Counted from the first letter of the stretch, positions 24,353-33,179 are shown. The stretch is 56,122 nt of DNA from Candidatus Levybacteria bacterium RIFCSPHIGHO2_01_FULL_41_15 (GCA_001782165.1 MFNV01000009.1:1-56122), one strand, 5' to 3'. The notes: a model not told the origin generated them from the letters alone. Numbers and translations: made by a program.

Positions 24353-24877
24353 TTATTCGTTGGGTGAAATTCTTACATCCAGAAGTTCGATGTCAAAGAC
24401 TAGAGAGGTGTTTGGAAGAATGGCATTTGGTACTCCTGTTTCTCCATACGCAAGGTCAGGAGGAATTATCAAGCGTCTTTTTCCTCCAACTCGCATTCCC
24501 AAAATCCCCTGATCCCATCCGGCAATCACCTTTCCAACTCCTATTTGAACTTGCAACGGCTGTTTGCCCAAAGATGTGTCAAAAACTTTTCCATCGGTAA
24601 ACATTCCTGTATAGTTAACAGTAATCGCATTGCCCGATGCGGCGGGCGTTCCCGTACCAATCTGCGTATCAATAATAGTAAGTTTTGTTATTTGGAAAGG
24701 AGCCTGAGTAGGAGGGGTCGTAGGCAAAGTTGTGGGCAAAGGAGTGGGCTGCCCGTTTGGAATAGAAATTGGAGAAGTGTCAAAAGGATTTATGGGTTTT
24801 TTGGAATTTAAAGAAAGAAGAAAACCAAAAACCAATAAAATTATAAGTCCATATATGATGAGAAACTTATTGTTCAT
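24353..24877 (-). CDS. Membrane-anchored FKBP-type peptidyl-prolyl isomerase
   Basis: The 174-residue protein has an N-terminal membrane anchor (FLIIYGLIILLVFGFLLSL, about 4-22), a Pro/Thr-rich linker (about 40-62) and a C-terminal FKBP domain. The domain shows VNYTGMFTDGKVFDTSL, GVGKVIAGWDQGILGMRVGGKRRLIIPP, AYGETG and LVFDIELLDV, i.e. the hydrophobic active-site residues of FKBPs. It should assist folding of exported proteins at proline bonds on the outer face of the membrane. It is divergent from alaS. Confidence 0.93.
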   Translation of the reverse strand: MNNKFLIIYGLIILLVFGFLLSLNSKKPINPFDTSPISIPNGQPTPLPTTLPTTPPTQAPFQITKLTIIDTQIGTGTPAASGNAITVNYTGMFTDGKVFDTSLGKQPLQVQIGVGKVIAGWDQGILGMRVGGKRRLIIPPDLAYGETGVPNAILPNTSLVFDIELLDVRISPNE

Positions 24878-24912
24878 TTTTCTCCCTAATCTTATCAGAA
24901 ATTAAAACGAGA

Positions 24913-24921
24913 TGGTATAAT
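24913..24921 (+). promoter_or_regulatory. Extended -10 promoter of the alaS operon
   Basis: TGGTATAAT is a perfect extended -10; the -35 at the proper distance is weak. The leader to ATG 24944 would be about 16 bases. It probably drives the whole alaS to mltG run. Confidence 0.6.
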
Positions 24922-24943
24922 CAGAGAGTAATTTTAAATTTCA

Positions 24944-26938
24944 ATGACAGCGCAGGAAATTATAGGTAAATATATTAAATTTTTTGAAAAAAGAGGCCAT
25001 AAAAGAATACCCAACTCTCCTCTTGTTTTGCAAAATGATCCAACAACTCTCTTCACCTCCTCCGGTATGCAGCCTTTAGTCCCCTATTTTCTAGGAGAAA
25101 AACACCCTCAGGGAAAAAGACTTGTAAATGTTCAGAATTGCTTCAGAGCTGCCGACATTGATGAGGTCGGAGACGATAAGCATACGACTTTTTTCAGAAT
25201 GCTTGGAAACTGGTCTCTTGGTGATTATTTCAAAAAAGAACAATTACCGTGGTATTGGGAGTTTTTGACAAAAGTAATAGGACTCCCAAAAGAAAAACTT
25301 TACATAACCGTTTTCGAGGGTTTCAGTAATACTCCAAAAGATATTGAATCTGAGAAAATTTGGACAGAAATTCTTGAAAATGAAGGACTTGATTCAAAGA
25401 AAAAAATCTTCTCGTACGGAGCAGATAAAAACTGGTGGTCAAGATCTGGGGTTCCCGATGATATGCCCGAAGGAGAGCCCGGAGGACCCGATAGTGAAGT
25501 ATTCTATTTTTTTGAGAATGTAAAACACGATCCCAAATTTGGAACACAGTGTCATCCAAATTGCCAGTGCGGAAGGTTTCTTGAAATTGGAAACTCTGTC
25601 TTTATGGAGTACCAAAAGACCAAGAATGGTTTTAAACCATTGCCGAACAAGAATGTAGATTTTGGAGGGGGGGCTGAAAGACTTCTGGCAGCTGTTGAAA
25701 ACAAAAACGACATTTTTGAGACAAGGTTGTTCTCCCCCGTTATAGACTCCATCGAGAAGATAACAGCCAAGAATTATAAAAAAAATAAAAAAGCAATGCA
25801 GGTAATAGCAGATCATATAATTGCTGCAGTTTTCATAACGGACGCAGGAGTAACCCCTTCAAATAAAGAACAAGGGTATGTCTTGCGAAGACTTTTGAGA
25901 AGAGCTATCCGTTATGGGAAACAACTGGAAGCTTCTGAAACATTTACTGCTTGGATTGCTTCCTCGGTTATTGAAAACTATTCTGATACCGATTCTCAGT
26001 TAATGGATAGAAAAAAAATTATTATCGGGTTGTTTACAGAAGAAGAGGAAAAGTTTAATCAAGCTATTCGAGAAGGGCTAAAAATATCGGAAAAAATATT
26101 TTTGACACGAACCCCGATAGTTCCTGAAGAATATTCAAAAATAATGCAGATTCCGAATAAGAAAGAGTTCTTTAGAAATATATTTAGAAAGAGTGATTTT
26201 AAGGAAACGGCAAATTTTTTATCTGGCTTTGGGGTCTCTCTTACAAAAGCAGATATTGGAAATGCTACGATTTCCGGAAATCAGGCTTTTGATCTGTATC
26301 AATCCTTTGGTTTTCCTATAGAAATGGTTACAGAACTTGCTCAGGAAAAACGTTTATTTGTGGACATTGAGGATTTCAAAAGAGAACTTAAGCGACATCA
26401 AAAAGTTTCAAGAAAAGGGGCGGGGAAGAAATTCGCGGGAGGTCTTGCGGACCATTCTGGAAAAACAATAATGGGACACACCGCAACTCATCTTCTCCAC
26501 CAGGCTCTTCGGGATGTCTTGGGAAACTCTGTCTATCAGACAGGATCAAATATTACAAGCGAGAGAATAAGATTTGATTTTGCATATGATAAGAAATTAA
26601 CGGATGATGAAATTGAAAAAGTTGAAAAAATTATAAATAAAAAAATCGAAGAAAATCTTCCTGTACACTTTGAGATAATGACGCTTGATAAAGCAAAAGA
26701 AATCGGCGCAATCGGGCTTTTTGATGAAAAGTATGAAGATAAAGTAAAAGTTTATTTTATAGGTCCTTCGACTCACTCCGCTGCATCGGGACAACCTCAT
26801 ACGCAAGCGTACTCGGTTGAATTTTGCGGAGGACCCCATGTAAATTTTACAGGACTGCTTAAAAGGTTTAAGATAATAAAACAAGAGAACATTGGGCATG
26901 GGCAAAGACGTGTCTATGCAACAATCAAGGATGTATGA
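24944..26938 (+). CDS. alaS: Alanine--tRNA ligase without the C-Ala domain
   Basis: The 664-residue enzyme charges tRNA-Ala. The class II core is clear: FTSSGMQPLVPYF and NCFRAADIDEVGDDKHTTFFRMLGNWSLGDYF (motif 2), then FGGGAERLLA (motif 3). The editing domain has HTATHLLHQ near residue 510 and CGGPHV near 630, the HxxxH and CxxxH zinc residues. The protein stops right after editing, so the C-terminal C-Ala/oligomerisation domain (bacterial AlaRS is about 870 residues) is missing. A Cys/His-rich insertion (TQCHPNCQCG, about residue 200) precedes NSVFMEY and is unlike E. coli AlaRS. The stop overlaps the next start by four bases. Confidence 0.97.
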   Translation: MTAQEIIGKYIKFFEKRGHKRIPNSPLVLQNDPTTLFTSSGMQPLVPYFLGEKHPQGKRLVNVQNCFRAADIDEVGDDKHTTFFRMLGNWSLGDYFKKEQLPWYWEFLTKVIGLPKEKLYITVFEGFSNTPKDIESEKIWTEILENEGLDSKKKIFSYGADKNWWSRSGVPDDMPEGEPGGPDSEVFYFFENVKHDPKFGTQCHPNCQCGRFLEIGNSVFMEYQKTKNGFKPLPNKNVDFGGGAERLLAAVENKNDIFETRLFSPVIDSIEKITAKNYKKNKKAMQVIADHIIAAVFITDAGVTPSNKEQGYVLRRLLRRAIRYGKQLEASETFTAWIASSVIENYSDTDSQLMDRKKIIIGLFTEEEEKFNQAIREGLKISEKIFLTRTPIVPEEYSKIMQIPNKKEFFRNIFRKSDFKETANFLSGFGVSLTKADIGNATISGNQAFDLYQSFGFPIEMVTELAQEKRLFVDIEDFKRELKRHQKVSRKGAGKKFAGGLADHSGKTIMGHTATHLLHQALRDVLGNSVYQTGSNITSERIRFDFAYDKKLTDDEIEKVEKIINKKIEENLPVHFEIMTLDKAKEIGAIGLFDEKYEDKVKVYFIGPSTHSAASGQPHTQAYSVEFCGGPHVNFTGLLKRFKIIKQENIGHGQRRVYATIKDV

Positions 26939-29274
26939 AATTGCCCCTCAGATTCGGCAAAAAAAAAGAAGAGAAACAATATTTCCTAGCTCTTGTACTT
27001 CGGAATGAGAAAGTGAATGCGGTTTTCTTTGAAGAAGAACTTTCGAAAGTAAAGGTTCTTGCCAGACATTCCGAATATTTTGAAAACTCCATTGAAGAAG
27101 CCTCTTTGGAGGAATTTTTGGATGTTCTGGATAAAGCTGTATCAACCGCGGAACAATCGCTTGTCACGGAACTTGAAACAGTAAAAACTATTTTTGGAGT
27201 TAAAGGAAGCTGGATTGGGGAAAACAAGATAAAAAAGGAGTATCTTTTAAAACTTAAGAAAATAAGTGATGAGCTTGGACTCTTACCCATAGGTTTTATA
27301 GTAATTATTGAGGCAATTTCTCATCTTCTCCAACAAGAAGAAGGGGCTCCTCTTACAGCCATAGTTGCTGAAACCGGCAAAAAATATATTTCTGTTGCCC
27401 ATGTAAAGGGAGGAAGAATTTTGGAATTCAAAACCTCGCAAATTCTGGAATCTCCTGCTCAGACTGTTGATACGATTCTTAAACATTTTTCATCATCCGA
27501 GATTCTCCCTGCAAGAATACTCATCTTCAATGGCGATGAAGATGAAAGTCAGGAATTTATAAATCACAGCTGGAGCAAAAGCCTTCCCTTTCTTCATCTT
27601 CCTAAAGTAGGTATCCTTTCCCCGGATTTTGACGCAAGAGCGGTTCTTTTCGGAGCGGCACAACAAATGGGGTTTGAGATTTTAGGAGATGTGTTAAGTA
27701 TCGAAGAAAAGAAAGAAGATATAGAAGAGCTTTCTAAACCTCCTCAGGAACAAGAAACTTTGCCCACCGGAGAAGCCGAAGAAGAGATTATAAATGAGAA
27801 GATCAAAAATATTCCGCAAGATTCTTCTCTTGAGTATTTTGGGTTTCTAGAGAACAAGGATATTGCCAAAGAGCCCTTGCAAGCTCCTCCAGAAGAAAAG
27901 CCGGAAGAAGAAATTACCGGAGAGAAAATCGAGGACCTGCCTGCTCGCCTCGATTCGGCAAAGCGGGCCGGACAGGCGGGAATTCCGAAGGATATAAAAG
28001 TTGAAGAAGCAGAAAAAAAGGCTCTTCCCATAAATGCATCCTTTGTTCTTACGGGGGTAAAAGTCTTTGCTCCTAGAATTTTGAAGTTTGTTAAGAAAAT
28101 TCCTGCAAAAATTTCTTTTTCAGGATTCGGTTTAACTCAAAGGGGGAAGGTTTTATTAATTCCGATCGTAATTTTCATTTTAATAATTATTCTGTCTCTC
28201 TTTTACTTTTTCTTAAATAAAGCGACTGTTGTTTTATCCCTTACAGGACAACCGTCAGAAAAAACTCAAGATGTAATTTTTGCCGTGGATTCACCGACGG
28301 ACAGTTCTCGGGGCATAATCGGTTCAGACTTTTTGGCAAGTCAAAAGGATGGCAATATTTCAACAAAAGCAACTGGAAAGAAGGAAGTTGGCGATAAAGC
28401 AAAAGGAACAGTAACAATTTTTAATAATTCATCTACAAGTCAAGCTCTTGCCCAAGGGATAACTATTACGTCCTCAAATGATTTGGAGTTTGCTCTTGAT
28501 AAAGGACTTACGGTTGCATCAGCATCCGGCGACATATTCTCCGGCACTACCCCAGGAAAAGTAAATGTCAATGTCACCGCAAAGGCAATCGGACAAGAAT
28601 ATAACCTCCCATCAAATACAAAGTTTTCTATAGGAGGACGTTCATCTGTTGCAGCCAAAAATGACAATGCCTTTTCAGGAGGATCTAAAAAAGAACTTAC
28701 AGTAGTTTCAAAAAATGATATCGTAAAGCTCGAGAGGGATCTTCCCAAAAGCCTTGAACAAAAAGCCAAAGATGATCTAAATAATAAAATTTCACAAGAT
28801 CAGGTACTTCTCCCTGTTTTGGTTTCAGAGGAATTGGTGAAAGGGGATTTCAGCAAAAAAGAAGGTGATGAAACAAATCAAGTTTCTCTAAAAGGGACAG
28901 TTGAGTTTAAGGGAATTGCTTATAAAAAGAAGGATATAGAAAACTTTTCAAATGAAATTCTTAAGAGAGAGGTTTCAGAAAACCTGACAATCGAACCCAA
29001 GAGCATAAAAGTTGATGTTTCGGATGTAAAAACAGAAGAAAGTAAGGTAAGTGCCCAGATCTCTATAAAAGCTCTTTTGATTCCCAAGATAGACTCTAAG
29101 AGTTTAGTAAAACAAATTAAGGGAAAATCTTTCAAAGATGCCGAATCTCTTCTGTCTAAATACTCTCAAGTATCAGATATTCAGATTTCTCTTTCTTTAA
29201 ACTTGCCATTTTTCCCAAAAAGGATTCCACTCTCCGAAAAGAATATTCAGGTAAAAACTTCTATAAATGAGTAA
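26935..29274 (+). CDS. Chimera: actin-like (PilM/FtsA-type) domain, transmembrane helix, baseplate J-like extracellular domain
   Basis: This 779-residue protein has an N-terminal part (about 1-260) with the spacing of PilM/FtsA-type actin folds: YFLALVLRNEKVNAVFF, LTAIVAETGKKYISVAHV and ARILIFNGDED, ending DARAVLFGAAQQMGF. The nucleotide-binding glycines and Asp are degenerate, so ATP binding is doubtful. An acidic Glu/Pro-rich linker follows, then a membrane helix near 405-427 (VLLIPIVIFILIIILSLFYFFL). The C-terminal 350 residues are beta-rich and Ser/Thr/Lys-rich, like the baseplate J/gp47-type proteins annotated in CPR genomes. It is coupled to alaS (four-base overlap) and to the sortase (eight-base overlap). 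An envelope-spanning scaffold is the natural guess. Confidence 0.7.
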   Translation: MKLPLRFGKKKEEKQYFLALVLRNEKVNAVFFEEELSKVKVLARHSEYFENSIEEASLEEFLDVLDKAVSTAEQSLVTELETVKTIFGVKGSWIGENKIKKEYLLKLKKISDELGLLPIGFIVIIEAISHLLQQEEGAPLTAIVAETGKKYISVAHVKGGRILEFKTSQILESPAQTVDTILKHFSSSEILPARILIFNGDEDESQEFINHSWSKSLPFLHLPKVGILSPDFDARAVLFGAAQQMGFEILGDVLSIEEKKEDIEELSKPPQEQETLPTGEAEEEIINEKIKNIPQDSSLEYFGFLENKDIAKEPLQAPPEEKPEEEITGEKIEDLPARLDSAKRAGQAGIPKDIKVEEAEKKALPINASFVLTGVKVFAPRILKFVKKIPAKISFSGFGLTQRGKVLLIPIVIFILIIILSLFYFFLNKATVVLSLTGQPSEKTQDVIFAVDSPTDSSRGIIGSDFLASQKDGNISTKATGKKEVGDKAKGTVTIFNNSSTSQALAQGITITSSNDLEFALDKGLTVASASGDIFSGTTPGKVNVNVTAKAIGQEYNLPSNTKFSIGGRSSVAAKNDNAFSGGSKKELTVVSKNDIVKLERDLPKSLEQKAKDDLNNKISQDQVLLPVLVSEELVKGDFSKKEGDETNQVSLKGTVEFKGIAYKKKDIENFSNEILKREVSENLTIEPKSIKVDVSDVKTEESKVSAQISIKALLIPKIDSKSLVKQIKGKSFKDAESLLSKYSQVSDIQISLSLNLPFFPKRIPLSEKNIQVKTSINE
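27936..27980. repeat. GC-rich imperfect inverted repeat within the 26935 gene
   Basis: CCTGCCTGCTCGCC pairs imperfectly with GGGCCGGACAGGCGGG across a short loop. It encodes PARLDSAKRAGQAG in the acidic linker, is far richer in GC than its surroundings, and shares the CCTGCCTG / CAGGCGGG words with the element at 48498. Confidence 0.6.
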
Positions 29275-29998
29275 ATACTATTACGAAAAAGGGGGTAGAA
29301 ACTCAAGAAAAAAATTGGTGAAGCACCTAGGAATTGTCTTTTCGATTATAGGACTAATGACTGCCATATACATTTTCTATCCTCTAATCCTCTGGCAGAT
29401 ATTTTTTGAGGGTACTTTTGCTTCACCAAGCATCCAAGCTCCAATACCCCGAAGCACTGTTGTAAACCCCGAAACTTTGGGAAGTCTTATTTCTCAAGCA
29501 GGAAATTTAATCTCTGGAGTCGACTACACAAATGCTCGAAATTGGTTCCCGGGTTACGGTGTGCCTGGCAGTAAAAAAGCAAAGGTTCCCTACTACTCCG
29601 TGTCAATTCCTAAGTTAAACATCAAGAATGCAACAGTCTCAACTGTGGATACAAACCTTTCTTCTCATCTTGTAAATTATCCGGGAACGCCTGCGCCTTC
29701 CGAGGCAGGAAATGCAGTTGTATTTGGCCACTCTACGCTTCCTCAGCTTTTCAATCCCAATGATTACAAAACAATTTTTGCAAATGCCTATCAACTTAAA
29801 CAAAGTGATATTATTTATGTTAATATCGCAAGTATTACCTATAAATATAGGATTTTTAATATTTCGGTTGTTGATCCAGATAATACTTCTATATTTAATC
29901 AAGACACTAGTGACTCCTATCTTACTCTGGTAACCTGCACTCCTCCCGGGACTGTTTGGAAAAGACTTATAATAAAATCAAAGCTTGAAAAAATCTAA
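29267..29998 (+). CDS. Sortase-family cysteine transpeptidase
   Basis: The 243-residue protein has an N-terminal membrane anchor (VFSIIGLMTAIYIFYPLILW, about 24-43) and a C-terminal sortase domain. The catalytic residues are His155 (VVFGHS), Cys224 (TLVTC) and Arg233 (WKRLII), in the family order. Sortases attach proteins to the cell surface by cleaving an LPxTG-like signal; no such signal was recognised in the proteins of this window, so the substrate is open. Its start overlaps the baseplate J-like gene by eight bases, suggesting it works on that protein or the same structure. Confidence 0.92.
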   Translation: MSKYYYEKGGRNSRKKLVKHLGIVFSIIGLMTAIYIFYPLILWQIFFEGTFASPSIQAPIPRSTVVNPETLGSLISQAGNLISGVDYTNARNWFPGYGVPGSKKAKVPYYSVSIPKLNIKNATVSTVDTNLSSHLVNYPGTPAPSEAGNAVVFGHSTLPQLFNPNDYKTIFANAYQLKQSDIIYVNIASITYKYRIFNISVVDPDNTSIFNQDTSDSYLTLVTCTPPGTVWKRLIIKSKLEKI

Positions 29999-30000
29999 AA

Positions 30001-30150
30001 ATGCAGGAGGAAAATAGGTTTAAAATTATTCTTATTAAAATCTGGCCTACAGTTTATCGAATCATAAACGGATTCCTGTACTTCATTCTTTCTTTAGTTA
30101 AGGGGATAGTTTCTATTGCCATCAGCCAAATAAAAGGAGACAGACAGTGA
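30001..30150 (+). CDS. 49-residue translationally coupled small protein
   Basis: ATG 30001 to TGA 30150 encodes MQEENRFKIILIKIWPTVYR and continues with an amphipathic or membrane-associated segment (IINGFLYFILSLVKGIVSIAI). It begins two bases after the sortase stop and its stop overlaps the GTG of the AMP phosphorylase (GTGA), so both edges fit an operon exactly. I recognise no family. The hydrophobic character and the neighbours point to the membrane. Confidence 0.65.
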   Translation: MQEENRFKIILIKIWPTVYRIINGFLYFILSLVKGIVSIAISQIKGDRQ

Positions 30151-31448
30151 AAAAATCCGATCTTTTCAAAAATGAGGAGGAGGAACTCCGAAAGGCACTT
30201 GAAGCAATCCAAAAAAAACTCGTCGGAAAAAGACTCACATACAAAGAGGTCTTTGCCGTAATGGACGAAATCGCAAGAAATAGACTCGGTGATGTCCTTA
30301 CAACTTATTTCGCAGCATCCGGTTTTGCTAAAGGCTTTACCAATAAAGAGCTTTATCATTTAACTCGCTCAATGGTTGATACGGGAGAACGGCTTTCCTT
30401 CAAGGGCATTGTGGCAGACAAACATTCGATAGGCGGGGTCCCAGGATCAAGAACCACTCTTATAGTTGTCCCTATTGTTGCAGCGGCAGGATTTACTGTA
30501 CCGAAAAGCTCATCGCGCGCAATAACATCGCCCGACGGAACAGCAGATGACATGGAAGTCTTGGCTCCTGTTGTTTTGACCCGGGAAAAAATATACAAGG
30601 TTGTTAAAAAAACCAACGGATGTATAGTCTGGGGAGGAAGCTTCGGTATTGCTCCTGCAGATGACATCATGATTAAAGTTGAAAAACCCCTTCTTTTTGA
30701 AAGTTACGATAAAATCCTTGTCTCAATAATGGCAAAAAAGGTTGCTTTTGGCTCAAATCATGTTGTAATTGATCTGCCTTACGGCAAATCCGTAAAGGTG
30801 CATAGATTAAAAGATGCAAAAATTCTTAAAGAAAAATTTCAATATCTGGCACGACAATTTCATATAAAGATAAAGGTGCTTATCCAAAGAACCGATGAGC
30901 CTCTGGGCCGCGGAATAGGACCAGTTCTTGAAACAAGAGAAGCTTTAAGGATTCTTCAACAAAAATCCGAAAGACCGCTTGATCTTGAAGAAAGAAGCCT
31001 TACTCTCGCAGGAGAACTTCTTAAGCTTTGTCTTACAGATGCAAATGTTAATCTAAAAAAAGAAATAAAAAAAACTCACGGGAGCTCTTTTAATTGGGCG
31101 AAAAATATTCTCAAGAACGGTCTTGCTTTTAAAAAAATGCAGGAAATAATAAGAGCTCAGGGAGGAAACCCCAATATAGACAGCGAAGATCTAAAAACCG
31201 GAAAGTTTAAAGATACTATAAAAGCAAAAGAAAGCGGAATCGTAAGAAGAATAAATACCAGAAATCTTACAATGGTTGCAAGAATTCTGGGAGCGCCTGA
31301 ACACAAGACAACAGGAGTTTATCTTAATAAGAAATTAGGTGAAGAAGTAAGGAAAAATGAGACCATCTGTACTTTGTACAGCGAAAACATGTATAATCTT
31401 AAAACAGGAAAAAGATCAGCAATAAGATTTCCGATAATTAGTCTATGA
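30147..31448 (+). CDS. AMP phosphorylase-like (thymidine phosphorylase family) enzyme
   Basis: The 433-residue protein starts at a GTG with a good AAAGGAGA upstream. It matches the archaeal AMP phosphorylase/DeoA family: DKHSIGGVPGSRTTLIVVPI, GFTVPKSSSRAITSPDGTADDMEVLAPV (about residues 108-135), and QRTDEPLGRGIGP. The enzyme converts AMP and phosphate to adenine and ribose 1,5-bisphosphate, which feeds the archaeal-type RuBisCO salvage route known in CPR bacteria. Archaeal AMP phosphorylase carries an extra N-terminal domain of about 85 residues that is absent here. No RuBisCO or isomerase gene is in the window. It is coupled on both sides (GTGA and ATGA). Confidence 0.88.
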   Translation: MKKSDLFKNEEEELRKALEAIQKKLVGKRLTYKEVFAVMDEIARNRLGDVLTTYFAASGFAKGFTNKELYHLTRSMVDTGERLSFKGIVADKHSIGGVPGSRTTLIVVPIVAAAGFTVPKSSSRAITSPDGTADDMEVLAPVVLTREKIYKVVKKTNGCIVWGGSFGIAPADDIMIKVEKPLLFESYDKILVSIMAKKVAFGSNHVVIDLPYGKSVKVHRLKDAKILKEKFQYLARQFHIKIKVLIQRTDEPLGRGIGPVLETREALRILQQKSERPLDLEERSLTLAGELLKLCLTDANVNLKKEIKKTHGSSFNWAKNILKNGLAFKKMQEIIRAQGGNPNIDSEDLKTGKFKDTIKAKESGIVRRINTRNLTMVARILGAPEHKTTGVYLNKKLGEEVRKNETICTLYSENMYNLKTGKRSAIRFPIISL

Positions 31449-32401
31449 GGAGATTAACAATTTTTGTAATTGTCTTAATTGTTGTTATTGCGGGCTCAGC
31501 TTTATGGTGGAAAAATGGCATAAGTTCTTCTGATCCCTCAAACCAAACTCCGAAAATCTTTGTAGTTGCAAAAGGTGAAGGCGTGCGAGAAATAGCCAAT
31601 AAACTTAAAAAAGAAGGACTTATCAGGGATCCGATTGTATTTTTTCTTCTGACTAAAAAGATGGGAATAGATAAAGAAATTCAGGCAGGAGACTTCAGGC
31701 TAAATCCATCAATGAATTTATATCAAATAGTAGAAAATTTAAGACACGGCACTTTGGATATCTGGGTAACCATTCCTGAGGGATTAAGAGCCGATGAAAT
31801 AGCAGGTATGTTTAAGACTTCTTTGCCAAATTATAAACCTGAATGGAGAAATATTCTGGTAGTAAATGAAGGTTATCTCTTTCCCGATACCTATCTTTTC
31901 CCAAAAGATGCAGATATAAATGCGATAGTTGATATACTGAAAAATAATTTTAATAATAAATACGCAACTTTGGGTACCTTAAAGACAAATCTTTCTCAAG
32001 AGGAAATTGTAATAATTGCATCTCTGATAGAAAGAGAGACAAGACACGACGAGGACAGGCCTCTTGTAGGAAGTGTCATCAAAAACAGACTTGAGCTTGG
32101 TATGAAACTTGATATAGACGCAACCATTCAGTATGCATTAGGATATCAGGAAGGAGAGAAAAGATGGTGGAAAAAACTCTTAACAGAAGAGGATAAGCTC
32201 TTAAACTCTCCTTACAATACTTATAAGGTGGCCGGTCTACCCCCGGGACCAATCTCAAACCCCGGTCTTGCAAGCCTAAAAGCTGCAATAAATCCGGCAA
32301 ATACTTCCTATCTATACTATATTACTGACAAAAACGGGATCAATAGATACGCTGAGGACATTAAAGTACACAACGAAAATATAAGAAAGTACGGCCTCTA
32401 A
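31445..32401 (+). CDS. mltG: Endolytic murein transglycosylase MltG
   Basis: The 318-residue membrane-anchored enzyme cleaves nascent glycan strands and limits their length. It has an N-terminal helix (about 4-21), a LysM-like region (VVAKGEGVREIANKLKKEGLI), EGYLFPDTYLFP (about 142-153), and the catalytic segment IIASLIERETR with Glu196, followed by VIKNRLELGMKLDIDATIQYALG. It ends with the usual NPGLASLKAAINPANTSYLYY signature. It starts inside the stop of the AMP phosphorylase (ATGA) and closes the operon that also holds the sortase. Confidence 0.95.
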   Translation: MRRLTIFVIVLIVVIAGSALWWKNGISSSDPSNQTPKIFVVAKGEGVREIANKLKKEGLIRDPIVFFLLTKKMGIDKEIQAGDFRLNPSMNLYQIVENLRHGTLDIWVTIPEGLRADEIAGMFKTSLPNYKPEWRNILVVNEGYLFPDTYLFPKDADINAIVDILKNNFNNKYATLGTLKTNLSQEEIVIIASLIERETRHDEDRPLVGSVIKNRLELGMKLDIDATIQYALGYQEGEKRWWKKLLTEEDKLLNSPYNTYKVAGLPPGPISNPGLASLKAAINPANTSYLYYITDKNGINRYAEDIKVHNENIRKYGL

Positions 32402-32500
32402 CTAAATCGTTTTGGGTAAAGGTTTTGGCCGCTAGCAACGTCTGGCGCTTAACATTTGACTATACGGGTAACTACACCGAACTCTTAAACAAAAATGTTA

Positions 32501-32824
32501 TTAGGTGGTTTTTCTTTTGAAGAATCTTCTTGCGGGCTTAGTTTTAACTGGTTCGTTCTCCGAATTACTTTTGGGAACACCGTTTCCATTTGAAGAAGTT
32601 TCTTTTTGGGCAATCCGAGGCTCTTCCGGTATTTCCTCTATCGTCTCCTCATACTCAAGATCATCATCCGCAAGCATTTCTGTCAAATTTTCAAGCCCAT
32701 TCTCTGAAATAGTTTTAAGAAGTTTTTTTCCTTTTTTTGTTGTAAGAAAAAAAACAAGCCCTCCCCCTATAATAGCGCCCCACAAAAACCCCTCGAAAAA
32801 TCTGTTATTGTTTCCGTTACTCAT
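32501..32824 (-). CDS. YtxH-like membrane protein
   Basis: The 107-residue protein resembles the YtxH/general stress family. It has one glycine-rich membrane helix near the N-terminus (GFLWGAIIGGGLVFFLTT, about 12-29) followed at once by KKGKKLLK. The rest is an acidic then basic flexible tail. The function of YtxH proteins is unknown. It overlaps the upstream DUF948-like gene by eight bases, and such pairs are typical of envelope stress operons in Gram-positive bacteria. Confidence 0.75.
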   Translation of the reverse strand: MSNGNNNRFFEGFLWGAIIGGGLVFFLTTKKGKKLLKTISENGLENLTEMLADDDLEYEETIEEIPEEPRIAQKETSSNGNGVPKSNSENEPVKTKPARRFFKRKTT

Positions 32825-33104
32825 GTTTTCCTTTCTTTGATGCTCTCTTTTTTAAAAGTCTTGCAACCACTGCTCCTGCTTTTATCCCCGTTGCAAGACT
32901 TGAAAGACCTGAAATAGGACCCGATACGCTTTCGGTTATGACGCCTGTATCATCCAAAACCTTGTTAGCCTTATCAACTGTTTTTCTAAGTTCTCTTAAA
33001 ATAAAAAACACCTGAACGCCTAAAACCAAAAGAAGGATAGTCAAAACTATTATTACCAAAAATAAAGCCGTTTGGGCAGGATCAATCATAGTAATATTAA
33101 ACAT
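32817..33104 (-). CDS. DUF948-like membrane protein
   Basis: The 95-residue protein has a single strong N-terminal helix (ALFLVIIVLTILLLVLGVQVFFIL, about 13-36) and a following coiled region (RELRKTVDKANKVLDDTGVI), then VSGPISGLSSLATGIKAGAVVARLL, the pattern of DUF948/YtxG proteins. The C-terminus is basic (KKRASKKGKHE). It lies directly upstream of the YtxH-like gene with an eight-base overlap. Its role is unknown. Confidence 0.75.
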   Translation of the reverse strand: MFNITMIDPAQTALFLVIIVLTILLLVLGVQVFFILRELRKTVDKANKVLDDTGVITESVSGPISGLSSLATGIKAGAVVARLLKKRASKKGKHE

Positions 33105-33179
33105 AGCATTTAAAAAATGACTATGTCAACAGGATTAAATATAACAAAACAAACCAGAGTTGGTTCGAGCAAAATCCAA

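Noticed and set aside
32402-32500. Possible hairpin between mltG and the YtxH-like gene (AACATTT ... AAATGTT)
   Set aside because: The arms are seven bases with a 35-base loop, too weak to call a terminator.
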